Shown here piece after piece: positions 9,323-17,908 of a stretch of 64,000 nt of DNA. Every line of letters begins with the position of its first letter. Position 1 is the first letter of the stretch. The position numbers were made by a program, and so were the translations under genes. Location: contig NZ_AP025696.1 in NCBI RefSeq assembly GCF_027943725.1, forward strand, positions 1,651,501 through 1,715,500, written 5' to 3'. Under the pieces are notes generated by a model that was not told the DNA's origin, searched no databases, and saw nothing but the letters and a program-made list of their open reading frames with translations. Origin of the DNA: Nitrosophilus kaiyonis. GTDB lineage: Bacteria; Campylobacterota; Campylobacteria; Campylobacterales; Nitratiruptoraceae.

Positions 9323-9786
9323 CTCTCTATTGCAACAACTCCACCTCTAATAATCTCTTTTGGATTAAATCTATCTAAAGCTTTTATAAAATAGCTCACT
9401 CTTTTTGGCTCATCTGCTACCATTACTATAATTCCATCTTTTCCAACATTAGCAATGCTTCCATTATAAGCTCTACATAAGGCCTCTATGTCAGCAAGTT
9501 TTTCACTTAACGGAACTTTTGCTAAAACCATCTCTTTTTCAATTAGCTCTTCATGTTCAATAACTTTATATACTGGAATTAGTTTATGAAGCTGTTTTAT
9601 AATTTGTTCAATTACTCTTGGACTACCGCTTGTAACAATAGTTAATCTTGAAAATTTTGTATTTGGAATTGGAGCAACAGTTAAAGTCTCTATATTATAT
9701 CCTCTTCCAGCAAACAGTCCAGAAATTCTTGATAATACTCCATGTTCATTCTCTACAATTACAGAAATAACTCTTCTTTCATTCAT
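9319..9786 (-). CDS. ilvN: Acetolactate synthase, small regulatory subunit
   Basis: Regulatory subunit of acetohydroxyacid synthase, which activates the large subunit and gives valine feedback. An N-terminal ACT domain (RRVISVIVENEHGVLSRISG, then GRGYNIETLTVAP) is followed by the typical C-terminal domain ending in GIIRGG-like IIRGGVVAIER. Length 155 suits the IlvH/IlvN class with two domains. The start lies two bases from the ilvB stop, so the subunits are made together. The TAG stop is supplied by the repeat word GGTAGTTGAATAAGG of the following spacer. The symbol could equally be ilvH. Confidence 0.94.
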   Translation of the reverse strand: MNERRVISVIVENEHGVLSRISGLFAGRGYNIETLTVAPIPNTKFSRLTIVTSGSPRVIEQIIKQLHKLIPVYKVIEHEELIEKEMVLAKVPLSEKLADIEALCRAYNGSIANVGKDGIIVMVADEPKRVSYFIKALDRFNPKEIIRGGVVAIER

Positions 9787-9788
9787 GA

Positions 9789-11483
9789 TTAGTCCTTATA
9801 CTCTAAAAGCATATTATATAAACTTCCGCCAGCTGGAACCATTGGCAATACATTTTCATATCTATCAATAATAACATCAATTATTGCTACTACACCTTTA
9901 CTTATTGCATCATCAAGAGCTTTATCAAACTCCTCTTTTGTTTCAACTCTATAACCTATACCACCAAAACTTTCAGCTACTTTAACAAAATCGGGCTGCA
10001 TTGAAAGGTCTGTTTCAGCATACCTTTTATCATAAAAAAATGTTTGCCACTGTCTTACCATTCCAAGATAGTGATTATTTAAAACAATATTTATAACTGG
10101 AAGCCTATATTCAACAGCAGTTATTAATTCTTGAATATTCATCAAAATTGATCCATCACCACTAAAATTTATAGATATCTCATCTTTTACACCTCTTTTT
10201 ACTCCCATAGCAGCAGGAAATCCAAATCCCATAGTACCAAGCCCACCGCTTGTAATTAACTCATTTGGTCTAGTAAATGGATAAAATTGGGCAGTCCACA
10301 TTTGATGCTGACCAACATCAGTTGATATTCTTGCTTTACCTTTTAGCTTTTCACCTACTCTTTGAATAACCCATTCAGGTTTTAACACCTCATCGCTATC
10401 TTCATATGTTAAAGGATGAAGCTCATCATATCTTTTTAATATTTCTCTCCAACTCTCATATCTATCTTTATCTACTTTCTCTTTTACTAATGGAAGCATC
10501 TCTTTTAAAACATTTTTTAAATCACCAACTATTGGATAATCTACATGTACAAGTTTTCCTATACTACTTGGATCTATATCAACATGTATAATTTGTGCAT
10601 ATTTGGCAAATTCACTTAGTTTTCCTGTAACTCTATCATCAAATCTTGGCCCTAAAGCAATTAAAAGATCTGCTTCGCTCATTGCCATATTAGCTGCATA
10701 TGAGCCATGCATTCCAACCATTCCAAGAAGCAAAGGATCATCATATCTTAAAACACCTCTTGCCATTAATGTTTCAACAGCTGGAATTCCCGTAAAACTT
10801 ACTAATTCTCTTACTAAATCTGCTGCACCACTTCTAACTATTCCGCCACCAAGATAAAAAACAGGTTTTTTAGCATTAGCTATAGCTTCTACTGCTTTTT
10901 TTATCTGTCTTTTGTTTCCTTTATATGTAGGTTTATAAGTTTCAAGTTTTATCTCATCTGGATAATTAAACTCTCCTATTTGAGCAGTAACATCTTTTGG
11001 TATATCCACATGAACTGGACCTGGTCTTCCACTTCTTGCAAGATAAAAAGCCTCTTTTAAAATTAAAGGAAGTTCATTTACATCTTTTACTAAAAAATTA
11101 TGTTTTGTACAAGGTCTACTAATACCAACAGCATCTATCTCTTGAAATGCATCTGTTCCAATCATAGAAATTGGAACCTGACCACTAATTACAACTAATG
11201 GTATCGAATCCATATAAGCAGTTGCAAGACCAGTTACTGCATTTGTAAATCCTGGTCCTGAAGTAACAAAAGCAACACCAACTTTTCCAGTTGCTCTTGC
11301 ATAACCATCTGCTGCATGGACTGCAGCTTGTTCATGTCTTGTTAATATATGTTGAAAATATTTATGTTTATAAATCTCATCATATACATTCATTATCGCG
11401 CCGCCAGGATATCCAAAAACTACTTCAACATTCTCTTTGCGCATAGCCTCAACAACCATACGCGCACCACTCATCTGCTCCAT
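9789..11483 (-). CDS. ilvB: Acetolactate synthase, large catalytic subunit
   Basis: Thiamine-diphosphate and FAD enzyme that condenses two pyruvates, or pyruvate and 2-oxobutyrate, in branched-chain amino acid synthesis. Visible features are VFGYPGGAIMNVYD with the following RHEQAAVHAADGYARATGKVG (the glutamate that activates ThDP), TSGPGFTNAVTGLATAY, and the C-terminal ThDP/Mg site GDGSILMNIQELITAVEY...NNHYLGMVRQWQ. I start at the second of two adjacent ATGs, five bases after AGGAG; a TTG upstream extends the frame 13 codons but lacks a ribosome site. ilvN follows directly. The MITE-like element lies just upstream and may affect expression. Confidence 0.95.
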   Translation of the reverse strand: MEQMSGARMVVEAMRKENVEVVFGYPGGAIMNVYDEIYKHKYFQHILTRHEQAAVHAADGYARATGKVGVAFVTSGPGFTNAVTGLATAYMDSIPLVVISGQVPISMIGTDAFQEIDAVGISRPCTKHNFLVKDVNELPLILKEAFYLARSGRPGPVHVDIPKDVTAQIGEFNYPDEIKLETYKPTYKGNKRQIKKAVEAIANAKKPVFYLGGGIVRSGAADLVRELVSFTGIPAVETLMARGVLRYDDPLLLGMVGMHGSYAANMAMSEADLLIALGPRFDDRVTGKLSEFAKYAQIIHVDIDPSSIGKLVHVDYPIVGDLKNVLKEMLPLVKEKVDKDRYESWREILKRYDELHPLTYEDSDEVLKPEWVIQRVGEKLKGKARISTDVGQHQMWTAQFYPFTRPNELITSGGLGTMGFGFPAAMGVKRGVKDEISINFSGDGSILMNIQELITAVEYRLPVINIVLNNHYLGMVRQWQTFFYDKRYAETDLSMQPDFVKVAESFGGIGYRVETKEEFDKALDDAISKGVVAIIDVIIDRYENVLPMVPAGGSLYNMLLEYKD

Positions 11484-11530
11484 CATATCTCCTAAGCTTT
11501 TCTTTTTAATTAAAAACGACAAAATTTATC

Positions 11531-11807
11531 TTATGGGCACCTCTAAAAACTATTTATAATTCATAGAAGGCAAAGATGGTGTAAGATTTGGATGAAAAAT
11601 TTTTGAGGTTTAGCCAAAGCTAAATCGATGAAATTTTTCGCCAAAGATTGTACCATATTTGCCTTCCCTTTGGGCTTTCATAAGTTTAGCCTTATACTTC
11701 GTTGTAGCTTTTTGACTATGCTATAGCATAGCCTGCAAAGCTACGCCTCCTCTAAGAACAACCTATAAAAGCTATAAGTTATAAATAGTTTTTAGAGGCG
11801 CCCTTAT
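11531..11807. mobile_element. MITE-like element with terminal inverted repeats and TTAT target duplication
   Basis: The element proper is 11535-11803 (269 bases). Its ends begin GGGCACCTCTAAAAACTATT and GGGCGCCTCTAAAAACTATT; the inverted repeats extend 32 bases with three mismatches. TTAT flanks both ends directly, as expected of a four-base target duplication. It encodes no protein. The interior folds into two large hairpins: GAAGGCAAA near 11567 pairs with TTTGCCTTC near 11664 around an inner TTTAGC/GCTAAA stem, and GTAGCTTT pairs with AAAGCTAC around the perfect palindrome CTATGCTATAGCATAG. Ends and target size resemble the IS5 group, but no transposase is present. It lies between ppx and ilvB and fills the whole gap. 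Confidence 0.82.
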
Positions 11808-11843
11808 TTTATCTAAAAAAATATTTTCTTTATATTTTTATAT

Positions 11844-12755
11844 TTATTTACTTAAAATTTTTTTACATCCTATAAGGGCTACCCCTTCTCTAACACCCTC
11901 ATCACTAACTAAAACTTCATCAAAATCTGCAGTTTTCATAATCTCTTTTAAAATCAGTACTCCTGGTATTATAAAATCTTCTCTACCCTTTCCAACAAGT
12001 TTTGCTCTTTCACTGCTGCTTAATTTTAAAAGTTTATTTAAAGCATTATCAATATCAGTTGGAAAAAGAACTGTTCCATTAACAATATCACTATTATAAT
12101 TTTGATAATCTAAATTTTTTTTAATTGCTGCAATTGTTGTAGGAGTCCCCCCAGTTGCCACAAATCTTTTAGGTTTTCCAAAAATCTCATATGTATCATT
12201 TAAAAATATTTTTATTTCTTCCATATATTTTTTAATACCAAAAACAATATTCTCTTTTGTTTTGAATCTTTGAGCAATTGTAACTATACCAAAATCAAAA
12301 CTTTTTGTAACTATCTCTTCTTTATTTTTTATAACAAATTCAACAGATGCACCACCAATATCACACATTAAAAACTTTTCACTGTTTAGGCCAAGTCTTG
12401 AAAGCAAATGCTCTACTGCTACTGCACTATAAAATCCTTCCATATCAGGATCAATTACTTCAATATCAATTCCAGTTTTTTCTTTTATATATTCAATTGC
12501 CTCTTTTTGATTTTTTGCTTTTCTAAATGCCGCTGTTGCTACAGCTTTTACACTCTCTTTTGAAAAATCTATTCTTTTTTGTATCTCTTTTATAGCTTTT
12601 GCAATTCTATCTAAAGCCTCTTTTGATATTTCAGAGCTTTTTTCAAGATTGTCAGCTGTCTGAACAACTTTTTCATATTCAAAAATCTTATCTAAGGAAT
12701 AACAATCTATCTGTATTGCTCTAAGAGAATTTGAGCCGATATCAATAGCAATCAT
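11844..12755 (-). CDS. ppx: Ppx/GppA family phosphatase (exopolyphosphatase-like)
   Basis: Member of the ASKHA-fold Ppx/GppA family, acting on polyphosphate or pppGpp. The N-terminal phosphate-1 motif AIDIGSNSLRAIQID, the MCDIGGASVEFV phosphate-2 motif near 137 and the ATGGTPTTIAAI segment near 200 are visible. Length 303 equals the short catalytic-core form without the C-terminal HD domain. The ATG overlaps the ilvA stop by one base (TAATG), so it is translationally coupled to ilvA. Which phosphate ester is the real substrate cannot be decided from sequence. Confidence 0.88.
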   Translation of the reverse strand: MIAIDIGSNSLRAIQIDCYSLDKIFEYEKVVQTADNLEKSSEISKEALDRIAKAIKEIQKRIDFSKESVKAVATAAFRKAKNQKEAIEYIKEKTGIDIEVIDPDMEGFYSAVAVEHLLSRLGLNSEKFLMCDIGGASVEFVIKNKEEIVTKSFDFGIVTIAQRFKTKENIVFGIKKYMEEIKIFLNDTYEIFGKPKRFVATGGTPTTIAAIKKNLDYQNYNSDIVNGTVLFPTDIDNALNKLLKLSSSERAKLVGKGREDFIIPGVLILKEIMKTADFDEVLVSDEGVREGVALIGCKKILSK

Positions 12756-13966
12756 TAAGATTCCTCATAAAATCTATATCCATGCTTAGTTAAAAGTTCT
12801 CTTATCTTTTCTTGATGCTCTTTCCCTTTAGTCTCAAGACCTATTGAAACATTTGCATCTCCATATGCCAAAGATGCAGAAGTTCTATCATATCCAATCT
12901 GAACAATATTTGCACTAGCATCTGCTAAAATTTCAGTAAGTTTCATTAAAGAACCTGGTTTATCTATAAGTGTTACTATAAGTTTCATTTTTCTGTATGA
13001 TTTAATTAAACCTTTCTCAATTATTACTGAAAGCATCGTTACATCAATATTACCGCCGCTCAATAAAATAGCAACTTTTGAATTATTATTGATATCAAGT
13101 TTATCGTATAAAAGTGCAGCAACACCAACCGCTCCAGCTCCTTCTACTACCAACTTTTGATTTTCAAGCAAAAACAAAATTGCATCTGCAATCTCTTCAT
13201 CATCCACTTCAACAATATCATCCACACACTCTAAAATAATATCCAAAGTCATTTTTGAAGTATCTCTAACAGCTATACCATCTGCTATTGTTCTAACTTC
13301 AGTTGAATCTATTGGTTTACCAAGCATATATGACTCTCTCATTGCCGGAGCTCCAGCTGCAGTTACACCTATCACTTTTATATTCGGATTTATCTGTTTT
13401 ATTGCACTTGCCATTCCTGCAATTAAACCACCACCTCCTATAGGTACAACAACTGTATCTATATTACTATTTTCTTCTAATATCTCCAGTGCAATAGTTC
13501 CTTGACCTGCCATTACATCCTCATCTGCAAAAGGATGCACAAATACTCTATTTTGTTTTTTTGCTAAATCTTTTGCAAATAGATATGCTTCATCATAATT
13601 TGAACCATGTAGTAAAACTTCTGCTCCATATGATTTAACCCCATTGATTTTTGTAAGTGGTGTATTTTCAGGCATAACAATAGTTGCTTTTATATTATAA
13701 TAGTTTGCACTAAAAGCAACCCCCTGTGCATGATTGCCTGCACTTGCAGCAACTACACCCCTTTTTTTCTCTTCTTCATTTAATAAAGATATTTTATTAA
13801 AAGCTCCTCTGATTTTAAATGCACCAGTGACTTGGAGATTCTCTTTTTTCAAAAAAATATCACATCCAAATCTTTTTGAAAGAATTGGTGCATATGCAAA
13901 AGGTGTTTTTGTAGCAACTTTTGAAACTCTTTTTTGTGCTTCTTTAATTTTTTCCAATTTAACCAT
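12755..13966 (-). CDS. ilvA: Threonine dehydratase (biosynthetic/catabolic type with ACT domain)
   Basis: PLP-dependent deaminase that converts threonine to 2-oxobutyrate, the entry to isoleucine, which ilvBN then uses. The PLP lysine is in TGAFKIRGAFNK near residue 52, SAGNHAQGVAFSA follows near 78, and the phosphate-binding GGGGLIAG is near 176. A single ACT domain occupies the C-terminal about 75 residues (KLIVTLIDKPGSLMKLTEIL). The 403-residue single-ACT layout is that of the shorter IlvA/TdcB-like group. AAAGG precedes the ATG. It shares its first-codon region with a repeat spacer and its end with ppx. Confidence 0.93.
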   Translation of the reverse strand: MVKLEKIKEAQKRVSKVATKTPFAYAPILSKRFGCDIFLKKENLQVTGAFKIRGAFNKISLLNEEEKKRGVVAASAGNHAQGVAFSANYYNIKATIVMPENTPLTKINGVKSYGAEVLLHGSNYDEAYLFAKDLAKKQNRVFVHPFADEDVMAGQGTIALEILEENSNIDTVVVPIGGGGLIAGMASAIKQINPNIKVIGVTAAGAPAMRESYMLGKPIDSTEVRTIADGIAVRDTSKMTLDIILECVDDIVEVDDEEIADAILFLLENQKLVVEGAGAVGVAALLYDKLDINNNSKVAILLSGGNIDVTMLSVIIEKGLIKSYRKMKLIVTLIDKPGSLMKLTEILADASANIVQIGYDRTSASLAYGDANVSIGLETKGKEHQEKIRELLTKHGYRFYEES

Positions 13967-13984
13967 TAAAAACCTTTGTTGTTG

Positions 13985-14160
13985 GTGTAGTGTTTGACAT
14001 TAGACATCGGACATTAGTAATTGGGAATTAGTTTTTAACTATCACTATCCACTATCACTAATCCCCAATAACAAATGACTTAATGACTAATGACTCTAAC
14101 TTTCTCACTTTCTAACTCTCTTACTTTCTAACTCACCCTACTCAACTCACTCAACTAAAT
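13985..14160 (-). repeat. Long heptamer/octamer two-arm spacer between the CoA-binding gene and ilvA
   Basis: On the plus strand, heptads GACATTA, GACATCG, GACATTA, GTAATTG, GGAATTA run from 13996, then CTATCAC/CTATCCA words, then AATGACT words. An octamer array CTAACTTT, CTCACTTT, CTAACTCT, CTTACTTT, CTAACTCA occupies 14096-14135. In gene sense the C-poor arm starts inside the last codons of the upstream gene (AGTTGAGTGAGTTGAG). A 40-base stretch ending TAATCCC is identical to the reverse complement of part of the spacer at 36.65 kb. Confidence 0.85.
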
Positions 14161-14582
14161 AAATTTCTATGATCAACCATAGTACATCTGTTTTGAACGA
14201 CTTTCAAACCAGCATCTTTAGCTTTTTGTGCAGCCTCATTATTGACAATGCCTGCTTGCATCCAAATAACTTTTACATCTTTTCTTTTTATTGCTTCTTC
14301 TACAATTGGTAATACTGCAGCAGGTTTTCTAAAAATATCTATCATATCAATTTTTTCTGGAATATCTGATAGTTTTCTATATACTTTTTCTCCCAATATA
14401 GTCTCCTCTTTTGGATAGACTGGAATTATTTTATATCCAACTTTTTGAAGATATGCAGCAACTTTATGACTATCTTTTGAAGGATTTGGAGAGAGTCCAA
14501 TTACAGCAATTGTTTTTACCTCTTTGAAAATCTCTTTTATTTCATCTAAATTTGCGTTAATTGTAGGAAATTCACACTCCAT
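14151..14582 (-). CDS. CoA-binding protein (YccU-like)
   Basis: Small Rossmann-fold protein of the CoA_binding family, the domain found in succinyl-CoA synthetase alpha and acyl-CoA synthetases. KTIAVIGLSPNPSKDSHKVA near residue 23 is the nucleotide-binding loop, followed by YLQKVGYKIIPVYPKEETILG, DIPEKIDMIDIFRK and the WMQAGIVNNEAAQKAKDAG segment, all typical of this family. Length 143 is normal for the stand-alone form. Its cellular role is unknown; it is not an enzyme by itself. The last residues (LFS) and TGA stop lie in the repeat spacer that separates it from ilvA. Confidence 0.85.
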   Translation of the reverse strand: MECEFPTINANLDEIKEIFKEVKTIAVIGLSPNPSKDSHKVAAYLQKVGYKIIPVYPKEETILGEKVYRKLSDIPEKIDMIDIFRKPAAVLPIVEEAIKRKDVKVIWMQAGIVNNEAAQKAKDAGLKVVQNRCTMVDHRNLFS

Positions 14583-14628
14583 TATATCCCCTTTTTTGAA
14601 AAGATTTTATCAAAACTAAAGTTAATTC

Positions 14629-15402
14629 TTAATAACAATCTCGAGGCAATGTTTTTAAATATTTTATATATTTTTTTATTCTTTCAATTCTATGAATATC
14701 TGAAGGGTGAGTAGATAAAAATTCTGGAATATTTTTTTTGGAAATTTGTATCATCTTTTGCCAAAATCTTATGGCTTCATTTAAATCATAACAAGCTTTA
14801 TACATTAAATATAGGCCCACTTGATCAGCTTCATATTCAAATTTTCTACTATATGGATATATTATTCCATATTTTGAACCAACTCCATATGCCAAATCAA
14901 AAAGTGGACCCCATTTTGAAGAAGATACATTTAAGCCTTTTTCAACTAAATCTCTTGCAATACTGCTTACCATTGCAATGCTTGCTCTTTCACTTCCATG
15001 TCTAAGTATTGCATGGGCTACTTCATGTCCTATAACTGTTGCTAATTGATCTTCGTTATCAACAATTTTTAAAAGTCCAGTATAAACAAAAATTTTACCA
15101 CCAGGAAGACAAAAAGCATTAATCTCTTTTGATTTTAAAACATAAAACTCCCATTGAAAATTTGGATGAAACTCTTTTTCAGCAACTTTTGCAATTCTTT
15201 GTGATACTTTTTTTACAAGCTCATTATAATAAGGGTCTTTTGATAATTTTTGTTTTTTTAAAATTTCTTGTTTTGCTTGCAATCCAAGCTGAATCTCTTG
15301 AGATGGAGAAATTAATATTAGCTGAGACCTATTAATATAAGGATTTTTTGCACATGATAAAAAAAAGATAGGAAAAAGTATAGTTACAAGAAGTCTTTTC
15401 AT
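14629..15402 (-). CDS. M48-family metalloprotease lipoprotein (LoiP/YcaL-like)
   Basis: Zinc endopeptidase anchored in the envelope. The N-terminus MKRLLVTILFPIFFLSC carries a hydrophobic stretch and a lipobox with the lipid-bearing Cys at 17. NRSQLILISPSQEIQLG is the usual lead of this subfamily. The zinc motif is VIGHEVAHAILRHGSERAS near residues 124-142, and YEADQVGLYLM near 190 supplies the third ligand Glu. Length 257 is normal. The family removes misfolded outer-membrane proteins in other bacteria; that role here is inference. It stands as a separate unit between the CoA-binding gene and feoB. Confidence 0.9.
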   Translation of the reverse strand: MKRLLVTILFPIFFLSCAKNPYINRSQLILISPSQEIQLGLQAKQEILKKQKLSKDPYYNELVKKVSQRIAKVAEKEFHPNFQWEFYVLKSKEINAFCLPGGKIFVYTGLLKIVDNEDQLATVIGHEVAHAILRHGSERASIAMVSSIARDLVEKGLNVSSSKWGPLFDLAYGVGSKYGIIYPYSRKFEYEADQVGLYLMYKACYDLNEAIRFWQKMIQISKKNIPEFLSTHPSDIHRIERIKKYIKYLKTLPRDCY

Positions 15403-15433
15403 AATTACCCCTAATTTTTTAAAATGATATCAA

Positions 15434-15458
15434 ATTTTTGGGGCAAAGCCCCAAAAAT
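15434..15458 (-). terminator. Strong hairpin at the end of feoB
   Basis: A perfect 11-pair stem, ATTTTTGGGGC and GCCCCAAAAAT, with an AAA loop, touching the feoB TGA stop. The A/T flanks let it work like a symmetrical terminator for the minus-strand transcript, though no long T-run follows. Confidence 0.55.
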
Positions 15459-17554
15459 CATAAACCAAAAAGGGATAATGTATGATATGCTATAAAAGCT
15501 AAAATCCAAGCTAAAACATTTGGGTAGATAGTATAAAAAGCTCTCCATACCCATTGTGGAACTTCAGCATAAAACGTACTCATAGCAGCAACACAAGGAG
15601 AATAAATCATAATAATAACTATTAAAGCTATTGCAGCTTTAAAATCAATATTTTCCCTTAACTTTTTAATCAAAGTTGAACTGCTCTCATCTACTTCTCC
15701 AACAGCATATAATGTTGCTAAAGTAGATACTACAACCTCTTTTGCTGCAAGTCCACTTAGAGTTGCAACTGACAGCCTCCAATCAAATCCAATTGGTTCA
15801 AAAACTGGCTCAATAAATTTTCCAAAACTTCCAAGATAGCTATTTTCCAACTCTTTTGCAGCAAGTTCATTTTGAAGATTAACTTTTTGCTCATCACTTG
15901 TTGCTAATTCTATTTTTTTTGCATACTCATTTTCTAAATTTTCATTTACTGGATATGAGCTTAAAAACCAGATTATCATTGCAGCGCCTGCAATAAATGT
16001 TCCAGCTTTTTTTATAAATATTTTTGACTTTATCCAAAGCTCCATAGCAAGCGCTTTTATTGATGGAAATCTATATGGTGGCATCTCCATAACAAAAGGC
16101 TCAGGCTCTCCTTTAAAAAGAACCATTCTTAAAATTTTTGCAACTATTAAACCAAGTATTGCCCCTCCAATATATATTGCAAACAATACATTTCCAGCAC
16201 TATGTGTAGGGAAAAATGCAGCTATTAATAAAACATATACAGGAAGTCTTGCACTACAATTCATAAATCCAAGAACAAGCATTGTAATAATTCTATCTTT
16301 TGGATTTTTTAAAGTTCTTGCAGCCATATATGCTGGAACAGTACATCCAAAACCACTTACAAGTGGGATAAACGCTTTTCCTTGAAGACCAAATTTTTTC
16401 AAAAATCCATCAAGTAAAAATGCTGCTCTTGCCATATAACCAGTTTGCTCAAGTAGATTGATTCCTAAAAACAAAATTAAAATATTTGGCAAAAACATTA
16501 TAATTGCACCAACTGCTGGTATTACACCATCAGTTATTACTGAATTTAGATCGCCTTCAGGCAAAATACTTCTTAACCAATTAGCAAAATTTGTTACAGT
16601 TTGGTCAATATAATCCATAGGTATTGAGCCTATCTCAAAAGTTAATTGAAACAGAGCCCACATAAAAAACAAAAATATCGGAAGTCCAAAAATTGGATGA
16701 ATCAAAATATTATCAATTTTGTCTGTTAGAGACTCTTTTTTTGGAAGTATCATTGATTGCATAACAATACTTTTAGATAGAGCATTTCTTTCATTGGCTA
16801 AAATATCTGCTACACTATCTTCATCAAATTCAAGTTTCAATCTTTTTATACTTTCACCAAGCTCTTCATGCAGTTCTAAAAAAATTGGAAGATCATGAAC
16901 AATTTTATAAATATCTTCATCCTTTTCCAATAGCCTAATGACATAAAATCTTGCTAAATCTTTATCTTTAAAATGTGGAGATTTCATTAAAATTTTTGAT
17001 ATATTTTCTATTTCATCCTCTATTTTTTCATTATAAAAAATCTTTCTTTTTGGTTTTGCATTTTTATAAACTTCAATAATTTTATCTACTATTTCATCAA
17101 CGCCTCTGTGTTCTTTAGCAGATGTTAAAATAACTGGAATACCAAGAAGAGTTGAGAGTTTATCTGCATCAATTTTTCCACCTTTTTTTTCTACCTCATC
17201 TATCATATTTACAACAAGAATCATCTTTTTATGCATATCTAAAAGTTGCATTGTAAAAATCAAATTTCTTTGTAAAACATTTGCATCAACTACATTTATA
17301 ATAACATCATAGTCTTCATTTAAAAGATAATTTTTTGCTACATGCTCTTCAGGTGTATATGCATTTAATGAATAGATTCCAGGAAGGTCAACTATCTCAA
17401 TATCAAAATCATCTTTTTTTAAAAAAACCTCTTTTTTTTCAACAGTAACCCCTGCAAAATTTCCAACATGAAGCCTTGCTCCACTCATTGAATTTATAAT
17501 TGAAGATTTTCCAACATTGGGTTGACCAACCATAACTACCTTTATCTTTCCCAT
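15458..17554 (-). CDS. feoB: Ferrous iron transport protein B
   Basis: Inner-membrane Fe2+ transporter with a cytoplasmic GTPase. The G1 loop GQPNVGKSSI is at residues 8-17, G3 DLPGIYSL near 56, G4 VNMIDE near 119 and G5 TSAKEH near 148. A helical GDI-like region precedes the membrane part. Gate motifs FGCTVPAYMAARTL and KEVVVSTLATLY lie in the two membrane halves. Length 698 is usual. It follows feoA on the same strand with a repeat spacer between, and the porin with the Fur box is further upstream. Regulation by iron through Fur is likely if the three genes form one transcript. Confidence 0.96.
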   Translation of the reverse strand: MGKIKVVMVGQPNVGKSSIINSMSGARLHVGNFAGVTVEKKEVFLKKDDFDIEIVDLPGIYSLNAYTPEEHVAKNYLLNEDYDVIINVVDANVLQRNLIFTMQLLDMHKKMILVVNMIDEVEKKGGKIDADKLSTLLGIPVILTSAKEHRGVDEIVDKIIEVYKNAKPKRKIFYNEKIEDEIENISKILMKSPHFKDKDLARFYVIRLLEKDEDIYKIVHDLPIFLELHEELGESIKRLKLEFDEDSVADILANERNALSKSIVMQSMILPKKESLTDKIDNILIHPIFGLPIFLFFMWALFQLTFEIGSIPMDYIDQTVTNFANWLRSILPEGDLNSVITDGVIPAVGAIIMFLPNILILFLGINLLEQTGYMARAAFLLDGFLKKFGLQGKAFIPLVSGFGCTVPAYMAARTLKNPKDRIITMLVLGFMNCSARLPVYVLLIAAFFPTHSAGNVLFAIYIGGAILGLIVAKILRMVLFKGEPEPFVMEMPPYRFPSIKALAMELWIKSKIFIKKAGTFIAGAAMIIWFLSSYPVNENLENEYAKKIELATSDEQKVNLQNELAAKELENSYLGSFGKFIEPVFEPIGFDWRLSVATLSGLAAKEVVVSTLATLYAVGEVDESSSTLIKKLRENIDFKAAIALIVIIMIYSPCVAAMSTFYAEVPQWVWRAFYTIYPNVLAWILAFIAYHTLSLFGL

Positions 17555-17574
17555 TATCTACCTCTTATTGAAAT

Positions 17575-17690
17575 TGGTTAAAAAAGTTAAATTAGTTGAG
17601 TGGTTATATTTTGTTAAGTGGTTTTATAACTATTAGTTCTACTTAACTACTCAACTACTCATCCACTTATCCACTCAACTACTCAACCAA
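17575..17690 (-). repeat. Octamer two-arm spacer between feoA and feoB
   Basis: Plus-strand octamers ACTACTCA, ACTACTCA, TCCACTTA, TCCACTCA, ACTACTCA lie at the feoA end. In gene sense the C-poor arm GGTTGAGTAGTTGAGTGG begins within the last feoA codons and supplies its TAG stop. The G-poor arm (CCACTTAAC, CCACTCAAC) lies towards feoB. The arms pair over most of their length. Confidence 0.8.
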
Positions 17691-17900
17691 AATAGAATCT
17701 GCTTCCTCTTTTCTAAGAGCCACTCTTGTTCCTTCTACATCAACTTCCCATGTCTGTTTTTTTAAAGTGTAATCAAGAAGTTTTATTCTATTTCCTTTTG
17801 TTATTCCCATTGCAGAGAGTCTTCCTTTTATAGGCTCTTTTGCAGTTATTTTCTTTATAACTGCCTCATCACCTATATTCATTTGAGATACTTTTTTCAT
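17679..17900 (-). CDS. feoA: Ferrous iron transport protein A
   Basis: Small SH3-like cytoplasmic partner of FeoB. Features are IGDEAVIKKI at the N-terminus, the central RLSAMGITKGNRIKLLDYT, and the C-terminal VALRKEEADSILVE, all typical of FeoA. Length 73 is normal. The ATG follows AGGAG. The final Val-Glu and the TAG stop are written by the repeat word GTTGAGTAG, so the spacer has grown into the reading frame. It lies eight bases after the porin gene. Confidence 0.92.
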   Translation of the reverse strand: MKKVSQMNIGDEAVIKKITAKEPIKGRLSAMGITKGNRIKLLDYTLKKQTWEVDVEGTRVALRKEEADSILVE

Positions 17901-17908
17901 AATCTCTC

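Noticed and set aside
11804-11843. Transposase remnant next to the MITE
   Set aside because: Only AT-rich spacer remains up to the ppx stop; no protein-like sequence is visible.
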